Below, in pieces: positions 1 to 8,171 of a stretch of 64,000 nucleotides of DNA. Position numbers and translations under genes: made by a program. Below the pieces are notes generated by a model, which was not told the DNA's origin, did not search any database, and saw only the letters and a program-made list of their open reading frames with translations. The stretch's first letter is position 1, and the number at the start of each line of letters is the position of its first letter. The stretch spans positions 372,001-436,000 of the forward strand of contig JAWWOW010000004.1 in the NCBI GenBank assembly GCA_033851265.1, read 5' to 3'. Source of the DNA: JAWWOW01 sp033851265 (lineage in GTDB: Bacteria > Actinomycetota > Actinomycetes > JAWWOW01).

Positions 1-1
1 C

Positions 2-256
2 GGTGCGCTCTTTCCGGTCGGTGATGCCACCGCGCTGGCCGAGGCTGCGGCGGCCCTTCTCGACGACCCCAGCCGACGCAAGCAGCTCGCGGAAGACGCG
101 CTTGTTGCGGTCCGTCGCTACGACTGGACATCGGTGGCGAAGCAGATCGTCCGGGTCTACGAGACCGTCACCGTCGACGGGCGCGGCGTACGCGAGGCTC
201 CCGTGGTCAAGGACGAGCTCATGGCCGACGTCGACGCCGATGGGTTCGACGCCTGA
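2..256 (+). CDS. pimA: Phosphatidylinositol mannosyltransferase, C-terminal end (partial)
   Basis: This is the last 84 codons of a gene that begins before the window. The tail contains GALFPVGDATALAEA, as in the nucleotide-sugar binding lobe of GT-B (GT4) glycosyltransferases, then a RRYDWTSVAKQIVRVYE segment that closely resembles my recollection of the end of mycobacterial PimA. PimA adds the first mannose from GDP-mannose to phosphatidylinositol at the inner face of the membrane. In actinobacteria pimA usually sits shortly upstream of pdxS, and that order is kept here. Another GT4 enzyme cannot be excluded from so short a fragment. Confidence 0.7.
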   Translation, partial: GALFPVGDATALAEAAAALLDDPSRRKQLAEDALVAVRRYDWTSVAKQIVRVYETVTVDGRGVREAPVVKDELMADVDADGFDA

Positions 257-291
257 CCGGGCTGGTCCGCTTCCCTTACTAGGCTCACGGG

Positions 292-855
292 GTGGGTATC
301 GCAATCGTTGTCGGCGCTGTCATTGTCGGCGGTCTCGTTGCGATGTACCTGTCCTGGACGGCCGGCCGGCTCGACCGTCTGCACAACCGCACCGACGCGG
401 CATGGGCATCGCTCGATGCTCAGCTCGTACGCCGGGCCGCGCTCGCCGCCGAGATCGCGCATGCTGCCGCTGAGCGAGGACTGATCAAACCCGACGATTG
501 CGACCGCCTTGCTGCTGCCGCGCAGCACTCGTTGGAGTCCGGTCGCGACGATCGCGCCGCCAACGAGAACGCACTGGGTCACGCCCTGCGCGGAGTCCTT
601 GACCGCCCGGCGATCGATGCGCTGACCAATGACCCTCGCCTGCAGCCATTGGTCGAAGCGCTCGAGGCGGCGATGACCAAAGTCGTGATGTCGCGGCGGT
701 TCCACGCTACGGCTGTCGAGGACACGGTCGCGCTGCGGGGCGGCCGGGCCGTGCGATGGTTGCGGCTTGCCGGAAGCGCACCATTTCCCGCGTACTTCGA
801 CATTGACGACACGCCGGTTCCAGTGGTCACGTCCCCGGTCGCTCGCCCGCGCTGA
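292..855 (+). CDS. Small membrane-anchored protein, actinobacterial conserved type
   Basis: The 187-residue protein has one N-terminal membrane segment (about residues 3-22) followed by a mostly helical, Ala/Arg-rich soluble part with RLDRLHNRTDAAWASLDAQL near residue 30. From memory this resembles the N-terminal half of the mycobacterial Rv2609c-type protein, which lies between pimA and pdxS and carries a Nudix domain. No Nudix box is visible here, so this would be the stand-alone form. It has a GTG start and no strong Shine-Dalgarno sequence. Function unknown. Its position in the pimA-pdxS interval supports its being real. Confidence 0.7.
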   Translation: MGIAIVVGAVIVGGLVAMYLSWTAGRLDRLHNRTDAAWASLDAQLVRRAALAAEIAHAAAERGLIKPDDCDRLAAAAQHSLESGRDDRAANENALGHALRGVLDRPAIDALTNDPRLQPLVEALEAAMTKVVMSRRFHATAVEDTVALRGGRAVRWLRLAGSAPFPAYFDIDDTPVPVVTSPVARPR

Positions 856-894
856 CCTACCCTCGATTTCCGTAGTCACTCAAGGAGTTCGACT

Positions 895-1941
895 GTGCAC
901 CCCCGCCTTTTTCGCGCTCGTCGACGTGTCGCCACGGTTGTGGTGGCAGCGGCTGTCCTTGCCGTCGTCGTCGCGTGCGGGGGAGGCAAACACAAACCGG
1001 TCGCATCACCGTCTGCGTCACCGACGCCGTCACCATCCGCAGCGCCCCTGCTGGCCACGCTGGCCACGCTGAACGGGCTGCCAGCGGGCAGCGGCCCGAT
1101 CGTCGTCATCAAGGTCGACAACTCGACGAGCGCCCGTCCATTGCAGCGTGGCTTCGCAGGCGCGCCGATCGTCTATCAAGAGATCATCGAAGGACAGGCG
1201 ACCCGCTTCGCGGTCGTTTACGACGGCCCGAAGACGGCCGAGGTGGGCCCGATTCGTAGCGCGCGGGACACCGACATCGAGTTGTTCGCGGAGTACGGTC
1301 CCGTCATATTCGGCTTCTCCGGTGCCAACAAGAATGTGCTGGCGCATGTAAAGGCGTCGCCGCTCGTTGCTGTCTACCAAGAGCGGTTCAGCTCTGCCTA
1401 CACGCAGAAGGGTCGGCGTGCTGAGGCCTACAACTTCTTCACGAGTGCGAGTCGCTTGGTCAGGGCAGCGCCAAAACCCGGCGTCGGCGTTCGCGACGTC
1501 GGTCTGCGATTCGGTGTGGCACCAGCCGGCGGCACCGCGGTCACCGGCCGGATCAACGTCCGTTTCAACGGGGCGTCCTATGTCACGTTCACATACGACG
1601 CTGCCCGGCATGGCTGGCTGCTCACGCAGAACGGTCGTGCGATGCGGTTGTTCGACGGCACCACGATCGCTCCGCAGAACGTCGTTGTGCAGTTCGTCCC
1701 GGTGGTGAAGGGGCGCTACCGCGACGTGCTGGGTAACAACTCACCCGATACACACAGCATCGGTAAGGGTCCCGCTACCGTTTTTCGCGATGGCCGCCGC
1801 TTCAACGGCACCTGGTACCGGTCGACGCGCTCCTCGGGAACACGTTTCCTGACCACCGCCGGCGCAGACATCCGGTTGCGTCCCGGCGGCCAAACTTGGG
1901 TGCTCCTGGTGCCCACCAACGGAAGGATCACCGGCTCGTGA
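895..1941 (+). CDS. DUF3048 (YerB-like) lipoprotein, first copy
   Basis: The GTG start is preceded by AAGGAG at 882-887, 7 nt away. The 348-residue product has an Arg-rich N-terminus, a hydrophobic stretch and a lipobox ending AVVVAC with Cys28, so it should be a membrane-anchored lipoprotein. A Ser/Pro/Thr-rich linker (about 35-50) follows, then a DUF3048 core with the phrases IVVIKVDNSTSARPLQRG, GPIRSARDTDIELFAEYG and AYNFFTSASRL. DUF3048 proteins are widespread in Gram-positive bacteria with no settled biochemical role. The gene overlaps the next one by 4 bp and that gene encodes a clear paralogue. Confidence 0.85.
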   Translation: MHPRLFRARRRVATVVVAAAVLAVVVACGGGKHKPVASPSASPTPSPSAAPLLATLATLNGLPAGSGPIVVIKVDNSTSARPLQRGFAGAPIVYQEIIEGQATRFAVVYDGPKTAEVGPIRSARDTDIELFAEYGPVIFGFSGANKNVLAHVKASPLVAVYQERFSSAYTQKGRRAEAYNFFTSASRLVRAAPKPGVGVRDVGLRFGVAPAGGTAVTGRINVRFNGASYVTFTYDAARHGWLLTQNGRAMRLFDGTTIAPQNVVVQFVPVVKGRYRDVLGNNSPDTHSIGKGPATVFRDGRRFNGTWYRSTRSSGTRFLTTAGADIRLRPGGQTWVLLVPTNGRITGS

Positions 1942-2972
1942 GCCGTCGACTGTCACGCCGCACTCGCATCCTGGCCGCAGGCACGGCAGTGCTCGCAGCA
2001 GTCGCCGTCGTGACTGCATGCTCGGGCGACAAGAAGCCAGTTGCTACGCCGACACCGAGCGCGACGGCGTCACCCACCCCGTCACCGACACCGACCCCGA
2101 TCTCCAACGCGAGCCCGTTGACCGGGTTGCCGAACGGGATGGGCAAACCCGTCGTGGTCGTGAAGATCGACAACACCCGGCCGTCGCACCCGCAGACGGG
2201 CGTCGACAAGGCCGACGTCGTCTACATCGAGCAAGTCGAGGCCGGGCTCACCCGGCTGGCCGCGGTGTTCTCCGGCCGAGTGCCGTCCGTCGTTGGCCCG
2301 GTGCGATCGGCACGGGAGACCGACATCCAGATCTTCAACCAGTACGGCGCTGTCGCCTTTGCCTACAGCGGTGCCCAGCGCGCGGTCGTGCAGGCGCTAC
2401 GCCGGTCCAATCTCAACCTTGCTTCCGACGGGTTCGGCGGTGGGTGGTTTCGCGGCCGGGGGCACGCGCCGTACAACCTGTACACCAGCCCGGCGAGGAT
2501 ATTGAAAGCGATTCCCAACGCCGCAAAGGTGCGTGACATCGGATTCGTCTTCGGTCCATCGGTGTCCATGCGTCCGACGCACGGGGTCGATGTGCTGTTC
2601 AAGGCCGCAAGTGTCCGCTGGCGATGGAGCTCTGCCAAGCGGGCCTGGGTGTGGTCGATGGACGGCAGCCCCGCCAGTGCCGTCGGCGCCGGACAGGTCA
2701 CCGCCGACAACGTGATCGTCCAGTACGTGAAGGTGACCGCGAGCCGGTTGCACGACATCAACGGCAACGCCTCGCCACACACCCAAACCATCGGTACGGG
2801 CCGCGCCATGTTCTTCCGCGACGGCCGCTGGGTTCCGGGCACCTGGAGTCGGCCCAACGCGAGTGCCCCGACCAAGTGGATGATCGGGAAGACCGGCACG
2901 CGGTACCGCATGAAGCCTGGTCGGACGTGGATCATGCTTGCCGGGGGAGCGGCCCGGGTCAGCCTCGCCTGA
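1938..2972 (+). CDS. DUF3048 (YerB-like) lipoprotein, second copy
   Basis: I start this gene at GTG 1938, which overlaps the preceding stop (GTGA), rather than at the upstream in-frame ATG 1896, because only the shorter form begins with a proper signal peptide: Arg-rich start, hydrophobic core and lipobox VVTAC with Cys28. The 344-residue product repeats the plan of the previous gene (Ser/Thr/Pro linker, VVVVKIDNTRPSHPQTG, GPVRSARETDIQIFNQYG, APYNLYTSPARIL), so the two are a tandem duplication that has diverged considerably. Both probably sit on the outer face of the membrane and may act together. Function unknown. Confidence 0.85.
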   Translation: MSRRLSRRTRILAAGTAVLAAVAVVTACSGDKKPVATPTPSATASPTPSPTPTPISNASPLTGLPNGMGKPVVVVKIDNTRPSHPQTGVDKADVVYIEQVEAGLTRLAAVFSGRVPSVVGPVRSARETDIQIFNQYGAVAFAYSGAQRAVVQALRRSNLNLASDGFGGGWFRGRGHAPYNLYTSPARILKAIPNAAKVRDIGFVFGPSVSMRPTHGVDVLFKAASVRWRWSSAKRAWVWSMDGSPASAVGAGQVTADNVIVQYVKVTASRLHDINGNASPHTQTIGTGRAMFFRDGRWVPGTWSRPNASAPTKWMIGKTGTRYRMKPGRTWIMLAGGAARVSLA

Positions 2973-3024
2973 TCGGCGGACAAACGACAGGCGGGTCAGA
3001 GGCGCATCGCCGTACGATGGGCTC

Positions 3025-3921
3025 GTGAGCACGAGTACGCCGGAGCACGGCACCGCACGCGTCAAGCGCGGCATGGCCGAGATGCTCAAGGGCGGCGTCA
3101 TCATGGACGTCGTCACCAGTGAGCAGGCAAAGATCGCGGAGGACGCGGGCGCGGTCGCCGTAATGGCGCTCGAGCGGGTGCCTGCAGACATCCGCGTGCA
3201 GGGCGGCGTCGCACGGATGAGCGACCCCGACATGATCGAGTCGATCATCTCCGCCGTCAGCATCCCCGTCATGGCCAAGGCGCGGATCGGGCACTTCGCC
3301 GAAGCTCAGGTGCTGCAAGCAATCGGCGTCGACTACGTCGATGAGTCCGAGGTGCTGACCCCCGCTGACGAGCAACACCACATCGACAAGTGGCCGTTCA
3401 CGGTGCCGTTCGTCTGTGGCGCGACCAACCTCGGTGAGGCGCTCCGTCGGCTCAGCGAAGGCGCCGCGATGATTCGGTCCAAGGGTGAGGCGGGCACCGG
3501 CAATGTCGTTGAGGCGACGCGGCACATGCGGTCGATCCGGTCGGAGCTTCGGCGGCTGACGACGCTCGAGGACGCCGAGCTGCACAGTGCCGCCAAGGAG
3601 CTGCGCGCGCCGTACGACCTCGTCAAGGAAGTTGCCGAGGTCGGCAAGCTGCCCGTCGTGCTGTTCACCGCGGGCGGCATCGCCACCCCCGCGGACGCGG
3701 CGCTGATGATGCAGCTTGGTGCTGAAGGCGTCTTCGTCGGCAGTGGCATCTTCAAGTCCGGCGACCCCGCTCGGCGTGCCGAGGCCATCGTCAAGGCCGT
3801 CACGTTCTACGACGACCCGGACGTCGTCGCGAAGGTCAGCCGCGGCCTCGGCGAAGCGATGGTCGGCCTCAATATCAGCGAGCTGCCCAACGAGCAGCGT
3901 TACGCAGACCGCGGCTGGTAG
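3025..3921 (+). CDS. pdxS: Pyridoxal 5'-phosphate synthase, lyase subunit PdxS
   Basis: The 298-residue protein is PdxS (SNZ family). It condenses ribose 5-phosphate, glyceraldehyde 3-phosphate and ammonia into PLP, with ammonia supplied by PdxT. Start GTG 3025 gives the usual N-terminus (KRGMAEMLKGGVIMDVV). The Lys that binds the sugar phosphate is Lys85 in VMAKARIGH, the second catalytic Lys is in IRSKGEAGTGN, and the C-terminal phosphate loop is GGIATPADAA and GVFVGSGIFKS. It is a TIM barrel of normal length. pdxT follows almost immediately, so the two are co-transcribed. Confidence 0.97.
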   Translation: MSTSTPEHGTARVKRGMAEMLKGGVIMDVVTSEQAKIAEDAGAVAVMALERVPADIRVQGGVARMSDPDMIESIISAVSIPVMAKARIGHFAEAQVLQAIGVDYVDESEVLTPADEQHHIDKWPFTVPFVCGATNLGEALRRLSEGAAMIRSKGEAGTGNVVEATRHMRSIRSELRRLTTLEDAELHSAAKELRAPYDLVKEVAEVGKLPVVLFTAGGIATPADAALMMQLGAEGVFVGSGIFKSGDPARRAEAIVKAVTFYDDPDVVAKVSRGLGEAMVGLNISELPNEQRYADRGW

Positions 3922-3944
3922 CCATCGGCACGCCAAGCATCGGC

Positions 3945-4508
3945 GTGCTCGCTCTCCAAGGCGATGTGCGCGAACACCTGCGCATGCTCTCTGCTGTCGG
4001 TGCGACCGCTCATGCCGTACGTCGGTTCGACGAGCTGTCCGGCCTCGACGCAATCGTGCTACCCGGTGGTGAGTCGACGACTATGGGCAAGTTGTTGGTC
4101 GCATTCGAGCTGCTCGAGCCGTTGCAGAAGGCCGTCACTGCGGGCCTGCCGGTGTTCGGCACGTGCGCCGGGATGATCCTGCTGGCCGACGAGGTCATCG
4201 ATGGTTTGTCCGACCAACCACTGGTCGGCGGCCTCGACATCACGGTGCGACGTAATGCGTTTGGCCGCCAGGTCGACTCCTTTGAAGACCAGGTCGACTG
4301 GGCCATGGGTGAGCCGATGCCCGCAGTCTTCATCCGCGCACCGTGGGTCGAGCGGGTTGGCTCCGAGGTGCAAGTGCTCGGGCGCACCGACGATAAGATC
4401 GTCGCAGTGCGGCAGGGATCATTACTGGCCACGGCATTCCATCCGGAGATCACGGGCGACGAGCGCGTGCACCGACTTTTTGTCGACATCGTGAGGCAGG
4501 TGAAATGA
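3945..4508 (+). CDS. pdxT: Pyridoxal 5'-phosphate synthase, glutaminase subunit PdxT
   Basis: Class I glutamine amidotransferase that feeds ammonia to PdxS. From GTG 3945 the protein has 187 residues with the nucleophile Cys74 in FGTCAGM, the PGGEST loop at 40-45, and His166/Glu168 in AFHPEIT. The family normally begins with a few residues plus IGVLALQGD, while this start gives only MLALQGD and trims the first strand. The upstream in-frame codons do encode the missing part (…IGTPSIG), but the only initiator-like codons there are CTG 3915, which overlaps the pdxS stop, and ATC 3924. The true start may therefore be non-canonical. The stop overlaps yebC by 4 bp (ATGA). Confidence 0.95.
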   Translation: MLALQGDVREHLRMLSAVGATAHAVRRFDELSGLDAIVLPGGESTTMGKLLVAFELLEPLQKAVTAGLPVFGTCAGMILLADEVIDGLSDQPLVGGLDITVRRNAFGRQVDSFEDQVDWAMGEPMPAVFIRAPWVERVGSEVQVLGRTDDKIVAVRQGSLLATAFHPEITGDERVHRLFVDIVRQVK

Positions 4509-5257
4509 GCGGTCACTCCAAGTGGGCGACGACGAAGCACAAGAAGGCTGTCGTTGACGCGCGGCGGGGCAAGCTCTTCGCCAAGCTCATCAAGACCGTC
4601 GAGGTAGCCGCGCGCACCGGTGGGGGCGACCCGGCCGGCAACCCGACTCTCGCCGACGCCATCGCCAAGGCCAAGTCCAGCTCCGTGCCGAACGACAACA
4701 TCGACCGGGCGGTCAAGCGTGGCGCCGGGATCGAGGCCGGCGGCGCTGACTACCAACCCATCACCTATGAGGGGTATGGCCCGGGCGGGGTCGCGTTGTT
4801 CATCGAGTGCCTGAGCGACAACCGCAACCGCGCAGCCTCCGACGTACGCACGGCTGTGACGCGCAACGGCGGCACCATGGCGGATCCGGGATCGGTCAGC
4901 TACTTGTTCACCCGCAAGGGGGTGGTGCTTGTCGGCAAGACCGACGGTGTCACCGACGATGACGTGCTGACCGCCGTACTGGAGGCCGGCGTTGAGGAAG
5001 TGAACGATCTCGGCGACGCATTCGAAGTCGTCAGCGAGGCAAGCGACCTGCATGCGGTTCGCGATGCCGTCCAGTCAGCTGGCTTCCTTGTCGAGTCGGC
5101 AGAGGCAGCTTGGCTGCCGAGTGTGACGGTGCCGTTGGACGACGCGACGGCGAAGCAAGTGCTTCGACTGGTTGAAGCGCTTGACGATCTCGATGACGTG
5201 CAGAACGTGTGGGCCAACTTCGACATCTCTGATGAGGTCTTCGCCGAGGTCAGCTGA
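4505..5257 (+). CDS. yebC: YebC/PmpR family protein
   Basis: The 250-residue protein begins with the invariant MSGHSKWATTKHKK and continues with GKLFAKLIKTVEVAAR and NDNIDRAVKRG, the hallmarks of the YebC/PmpR (TACO1) family. Members have been described as DNA-binding regulators, and more recently some as translation factors that help ribosomes at proline runs. Which applies here cannot be told from sequence. It overlaps pdxT (ATGA) and in most actinobacteria lies directly before ruvC. Here two minus-strand genes separate them. Confidence 0.95.
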   Translation: MSGHSKWATTKHKKAVVDARRGKLFAKLIKTVEVAARTGGGDPAGNPTLADAIAKAKSSSVPNDNIDRAVKRGAGIEAGGADYQPITYEGYGPGGVALFIECLSDNRNRAASDVRTAVTRNGGTMADPGSVSYLFTRKGVVLVGKTDGVTDDDVLTAVLEAGVEEVNDLGDAFEVVSEASDLHAVRDAVQSAGFLVESAEAAWLPSVTVPLDDATAKQVLRLVEALDDLDDVQNVWANFDISDEVFAEVS

Positions 5258-5267
5258 TCTCGCGGCG

Positions 5268-8141
5268 TTATCGCAACAGGTCGGCGAGGGAGCGGGGGAC
5301 ACCGCTGGGCCCTTGCAGGCCGAGACGCAGGCACGCCTGCACATGTTCGACCGGAAGTGCTAGCAGGGCTTCGACCGCCGCCGGGTCAAACTGTGAGCCG
5401 GCATGACGACGAAGCTCGTCATACGCCTGGTCGAGAGGTATTCCACGCCGGTAGGGCCGATCATTGGTCATCGCGTCGAGGGCGTCGGCGACGGCGAACA
5501 ACCGAGAGCACAGCGGGATGTCGGTGTTCTTCAGGCCGCGGGGATAGCCGGTGCCGTCCCAGCGCTCATGATGGGTCAGCACGATGTCCTTGGCCGCGTC
5601 CGTGAACCCGGCTTCGGTGAGCAGGGCGGCGCCGATTTCGGGGTGCCGGGCCATGATCGCGCGCTCGGCTTCGTTGAGCTCTGACGGCTTGAGCAACACC
5701 GAGTCCGGGACACCGATCTTCCCGACGTCGTGGAGCAGGAAGCCGAACAGCACCTGCGGATCTGAGGCCAACGCGGGATCCACGATCTCGCACATCGCCT
5801 GACACAGCGCGCTTACTCGCTCGATGTGTCCGCCGGTCGTCTCATCGCGGGCGTCGATCGCGCCGGCAAGGGCGCGGGCGGTCGCGAAGTGCCGTTCGCG
5901 CACCTGAGTCAGGGCATGCTCGAGTGCGACGTTGCTCTCTTCGACCGCTGCCTTCGATTGCTGCAGGTCGTCAGCAAGGCGACGAAGCTCGGCGACATTG
6001 CTGGCTGTGCGCGCGATGTACTGCCGCTGCGCGACGCGCACGAGGACGGCTGGCAAGAGGAACGTCGCCAAGCCGAACACGGCGTAGGCCTCCCATGCAG
6101 CACCCAGCAACGTGCTCATCACGCCGAACACCGCGTAGTGGGGGAGCAGCCATGCCAGGTCGTCTCTCAGCACCCGCCAGGGCGAGCGTCCTTCGTCGCG
6201 AGCGACGACGATGGCGACCAGCCCGTTGTCGACGAGCCAATAGGCAATTGTGGCGAGTTCCATGACGACCGCGAGAAGTGGCAGCTCACGGGAATGAAAG
6301 CCGCTGTTGTCGGCGATCAGAAGTCCACGTACCAGCGACGCGATGGCCGCTGACAACGCAAATGTCGCGGTGTTGAACACCACCTGCTCGAGCCGACGAT
6401 GCCGGGACAAGCTCCCGGCCAGTCCACTCACAACAGCGGCGAGTACGGCGGCGGCGGGCTGACCGGCGGCTGCAGCCGCGAGGATTGGGATGGCCGACAA
6501 CGACACAAAGCTCGAGCCGTAGACACTCTCGCCCGATAGCTCGGCGGCGAGTGCGAGCAACGGGAAAACCAGGATCGCCCACGACAGACCGGGGGAGAGC
6601 CACACTGCGGCGGGGGCCGCCAAGCATGCTGCGAGCGCTGCCAGAACGGTCAACGGCCACGTGGCGCGGCGGGGGCCCGCTGCGACGAACGCGGGCCGCT
6701 CGCGACGCGCCGGCGCTTCTGCCGGGCGTTGTTCAGGCAGCGGAATGGCCGTGGGGTCGAGCACGCGCGCGATGGGTGACACCGGTCGGGTGAACGCGCC
6801 GGGCGCGGTGTCGGCGCTGTCATCGGTACGCGCCAGTCGCACGCGGTCGCGACCTTCCATCTTGGCGCGGTAGACGGCGAGGTCGGCGGCGTGCATCAGC
6901 TCCTTCAACGTTTCGCCGTGCACAGTGCGAACCGCGACGCCCAGTGACAAGGTCGCCGGAATCGGTGTCAACGATGTAGCAACGTCGTAGCGCTCCCGCG
7001 CGACGCGACCGCGGATTCGCTCGGCGACTTGGTGCGCTTCCTCGATGTCCGCATCCGGAAGCAACAGAGCGAACTCCTCGCCACCGAACCGCGCAACGAC
7101 GTCGTACTCACGCACTTCTTCCTTGAGGATGTCGGCGACACCCTTGAGCACGATGTCACCGGCAAGATGGCCGTATGCGTTATTGATGTTGCGCAGCAAG
7201 TCCAAGTCCGCGACGACCACTGCGACGGGATGGCCAAATCGCGCAGCGCGTCGCAGTTCCTCCTCGGCAAGCTCGTTGAAGTACGCCGAATTGATCAGCC
7301 CCGTCTTGGGGTCAGTGCGCGAGGCACGAGTGAGCTCAGGGAAGTACAACGCGCGCTGCAGCAGTGCAAAAGGCACGAGTGCAAACAACACGAGTGAGGG
7401 GTTCGCGGTGTACAGCGCCGCGACGACGACACCGAGCGCGAGCAACGTCGCGTCCGTCAACAGGCCCTCGATGCCGAACAGCCCACTCTCCCGCGGCCGA
7501 ACTCCTCGCGCCCACCACAGCACCACGACCAACGTCGTGTGGTTCACCGCAAGCAGAGTCGCCAAGGCGAACGCTGCTCCGATCAGCGAGATCCGGCCAT
7601 CGGTCGGCGGCCAGCCACCGAGGAACACCGCGTAGACGGCAGACGCGGCCAACGCGGCGAGCACGTGCGTGGCTGCGTTGAAGACCTGGATGTAGATCTG
7701 TTTCGGCCGACGGATCTGCTCGACCACGAAGGGGGTTGCGGCCACCAGGACCGTCGGCAGCGGCCCGACGAGAAGAGATGCCGCGAGGAGGAAGGCGAGT
7801 GTTGCGTTGTAGGCCTTGTTGGACGGCATATGGACTTCGAATGCCTGCGCGAGGGCCGCGGCACACGCCAAGCCGATGCCGAGGACAACGTCCGAGCCGC
7901 CCGTCACCGGATGGCGAGCCGCCCACACCGACGCGGCCAGGGCGCCCAGCGCCATGACCACGATGTAGGCCTGTGCCCGGAGAGGCAGTCCGCGCATGCC
8001 ATCCCTCGCCGCTCGCAGCTGACCGCCCGGCTTCGGGCGAGGCAGCCCGGGGGTCACCTGACCCGCCTCTTCGGTGATCGGCTCGCGGCGCCCCCGGCTC
8101 AACCACCGATCAGCGGCGCGATCCGCCGTAATGGCACTCAT
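5268..8141 (-). CDS. Membrane GGDEF plus HD-GYP c-di-GMP signalling protein
   Basis: This 957-residue protein combines two opposing c-di-GMP modules. An N-terminal block of about eight membrane segments (roughly 55-265) is followed by a GGDEF domain with the signature RFGGEEFALLLPDAD near residue 354, a variant that normally keeps diguanylate cyclase activity. A second membrane block (about 495-710) follows. The C-terminal HD-GYP phosphodiesterase domain has HDVGKIG near 802, HHERWDGTGYPRG near 860, and GYP in the second phrase, so both catalytic signatures look intact. The membrane parts probably sense an unknown signal. The minus-strand gene lies 30 bp after the subtilisin gene and could be co-transcribed with it. 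The window also carries a c-di-GMP-I riboswitch before a pilin, a plausible but unproven target. Confidence 0.93.
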   Translation of the reverse strand: MSAITADRAADRWLSRGRREPITEEAGQVTPGLPRPKPGGQLRAARDGMRGLPLRAQAYIVVMALGALAASVWAARHPVTGGSDVVLGIGLACAAALAQAFEVHMPSNKAYNATLAFLLAASLLVGPLPTVLVAATPFVVEQIRRPKQIYIQVFNAATHVLAALAASAVYAVFLGGWPPTDGRISLIGAAFALATLLAVNHTTLVVVLWWARGVRPRESGLFGIEGLLTDATLLALGVVVAALYTANPSLVLFALVPFALLQRALYFPELTRASRTDPKTGLINSAYFNELAEEELRRAARFGHPVAVVVADLDLLRNINNAYGHLAGDIVLKGVADILKEEVREYDVVARFGGEEFALLLPDADIEEAHQVAERIRGRVARERYDVATSLTPIPATLSLGVAVRTVHGETLKELMHAADLAVYRAKMEGRDRVRLARTDDSADTAPGAFTRPVSPIARVLDPTAIPLPEQRPAEAPARRERPAFVAAGPRRATWPLTVLAALAACLAAPAAVWLSPGLSWAILVFPLLALAAELSGESVYGSSFVSLSAIPILAAAAAGQPAAAVLAAVVSGLAGSLSRHRRLEQVVFNTATFALSAAIASLVRGLLIADNSGFHSRELPLLAVVMELATIAYWLVDNGLVAIVVARDEGRSPWRVLRDDLAWLLPHYAVFGVMSTLLGAAWEAYAVFGLATFLLPAVLVRVAQRQYIARTASNVAELRRLADDLQQSKAAVEESNVALEHALTQVRERHFATARALAGAIDARDETTGGHIERVSALCQAMCEIVDPALASDPQVLFGFLLHDVGKIGVPDSVLLKPSELNEAERAIMARHPEIGAALLTEAGFTDAAKDIVLTHHERWDGTGYPRGLKNTDIPLCSRLFAVADALDAMTNDRPYRRGIPLDQAYDELRRHAGSQFDPAAVEALLALPVEHVQACLRLGLQGPSGVPRSLADLLR

Positions 8142-8171
8142 GCGTGGTTATGGTCCCGTTGCCGCGGGACG

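Noticed and set aside
2959..4053. Long minus-strand open frame opposite pdxS
   Set aside because: An antisense shadow of a highly conserved gene; no domain-like segments and no plausible start signal.
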